This document shows, piece after piece, positions 11,998 to 12,640 of a stretch of 12,640 nt of DNA. Numbering within the stretch: the stretch's first letter is position 1; every line of letters starts with the position of its first letter. Location of the stretch: positions 1 through 12,640 of the forward strand of contig JBJEYH010000285.1 of the NCBI GenBank assembly GCA_051886675.1. The letters run 5' to 3'. A program made the position numbers and the translations under genes. The stretch is from UBA11524 sp051886675 (GTDB taxonomy: Bacteria > Bacillota > Clostridia > Christensenellales > Aristaeellaceae). Under the pieces are notes generated by a model. The model was not told the DNA's origin. It did not search any database and saw only the letters and a list, made by a program, of their open reading frames with translations.

Positions 11998-12640
11998 TTA
12001 CACATCCAGGATGATCGGGAGGATCATCGGGTTGCGCTTGATCTTCTCGAAGATGTAGCGGTGCAGCTCATCCTTGATGCGGTTCTTGAGGACGGGCCAG
12101 TCCTCGCCGGCCAGGCTGCTCTCGGCCAGAATCTGCCGCACAACCTCCCGGGTGTTCTCGATGATGTCCTCGTTCTCCCGCACGTAGATGAAGCCGCGGC
12201 TGATGATGTCCGGGCCGGATACCAGGCGGCACTCGTCCCGGTTGATGGCCATCACCACGATGATCAGGCCGTCCTGGCTCAGATGCTTGCGGTCGCGCAG
12301 CACCACGTTGCCCACGTCGCCCACGCCCAGGCCGTCCACCAGCACCGTGCCGGTGGGAATCTGTTCGCCCAGGTTGCAGCCCTGGCCGTTCATCTCCACC
12401 ACCTGCCCGATCTCCGGGATGATGATGTTCTTGCTGGGCATGCCCATGGATTCGGCCAGCTCGGCGTGCTGCCAGAGCATGCGGTACTCGCCGTGGACGG
12501 GGATGAAGTACTTCGGCTTCACCAGGGCGTGGAGCAGCTTGAGCTCCTCCTGGCGGGCGTGGCCGGACACGTGCACCTCCGCCAGGGCCTCGTACACCAC
12601 CTGCGCGCCGCAGCGGTACAGCTGGTTGATCACCCGGGAG
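11998..12640 (-). CDS. rnj: Ribonuclease J, C-terminal part (runs off the window)
   Basis: About 213 residues of the C-terminal end are visible; the metallo-beta-lactamase and most of the beta-CASP region lie beyond the right edge. The visible start, SRVINQLYRCGAQVVY, is the end of the beta-CASP part. HVSGHARQEELKLLHALVKP and KYFIPVHGEYRML are the conserved RNase J motif with a metal-site histidine. The rest (VDGLGVGDVGNVVLRDRKHLSQDGLIIVV, ISRGFIYVRE) matches the beta-barrel and C-terminal linker of RNase J1/J2. RNase J has 5' exonuclease and endonuclease activity in mRNA decay and rRNA maturation. J1 and J2 cannot be separated from this part. A terminator follows within 10 bases. Confidence 0.95.
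   Translation of the reverse strand, partial: SRVINQLYRCGAQVVYEALAEVHVSGHARQEELKLLHALVKPKYFIPVHGEYRMLWQHAELAESMGMPSKNIIIPEIGQVVEMNGQGCNLGEQIPTGTVLVDGLGVGDVGNVVLRDRKHLSQDGLIIVVMAINRDECRLVSGPDIISRGFIYVRENEDIIENTREVVRQILAESSLAGEDWPVLKNRIKDELHRYIFEKIKRNPMILPIILDV

Overview
The window looks like chromosomal DNA from a GC-rich Gram-positive bacterium of the Firmicutes, most likely a clostridium. The evidence is a Rex redox repressor, a VanW/G5 wall protein, RNase J, a YlbF-family protein, a KhpB (Jag) with a long linker, and strong AAGGAGG ribosome-binding sites. I cannot name a genus. Almost every gene lies on the minus strand. Only the partial gene at the left edge and mscL read rightward. Long open frames opposite the real genes are by-products of the high GC content.

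Left part (1-4783). The 3' end of a secreted peptidoglycan-binding protein ends in a UUCG-loop terminator. About 810 bases without a gene follow, holding tandem repeats whose 200-bp units each carry three GC-rich hairpins. Then come a membrane-anchored VanW/G5 protein and rex, both leftward. Facing away from rex is mscL, whose product has an added C-terminal zinc ribbon. The rex-mscL gap has one promoter for each direction.

Middle part (4784-8700). A bidirectional-looking terminator separates mscL from a convergent P-loop nucleotide kinase. To the right lies the conserved block rpmH-rnpA-yidD-yidC-khpB, read leftward. It has a consensus sigma-A promoter, a hairpin with a short U-run between rpmH and rnpA, and overlapping start and stop codons further down. 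The block covers ribosomal protein L34, the RNase P protein, membrane-protein insertion (YidC and its helper YidD), and the RNA-binding protein KhpB. In many Firmicutes this block starts beside dnaA/oriC and continues into mnmE. Here neither neighbour is present.

Right part (8700-12640). Upstream of rpmH, and in the same direction, is a second leftward group: RNase J (partial), a YlbF-family protein, MltG and a U32-family protein resembling the TrhP/RlhA RNA hydroxylation proteins. The 3' end of the U32 gene is tandemly duplicated (189-bp period, 3 differences in 188), which leaves an orphan tail next to the rpmH promoter.

The same terminator hairpin (GTGGC-UNCG-GCCAC with A/T flanks) follows rex, khpB and rnj. 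I found no evidence for a new multi-gene system. The notable points are the repeat array, the recurring terminator cassette, the U32 tail duplication, the zinc-ribbon MscL and the structured intergenic regions.
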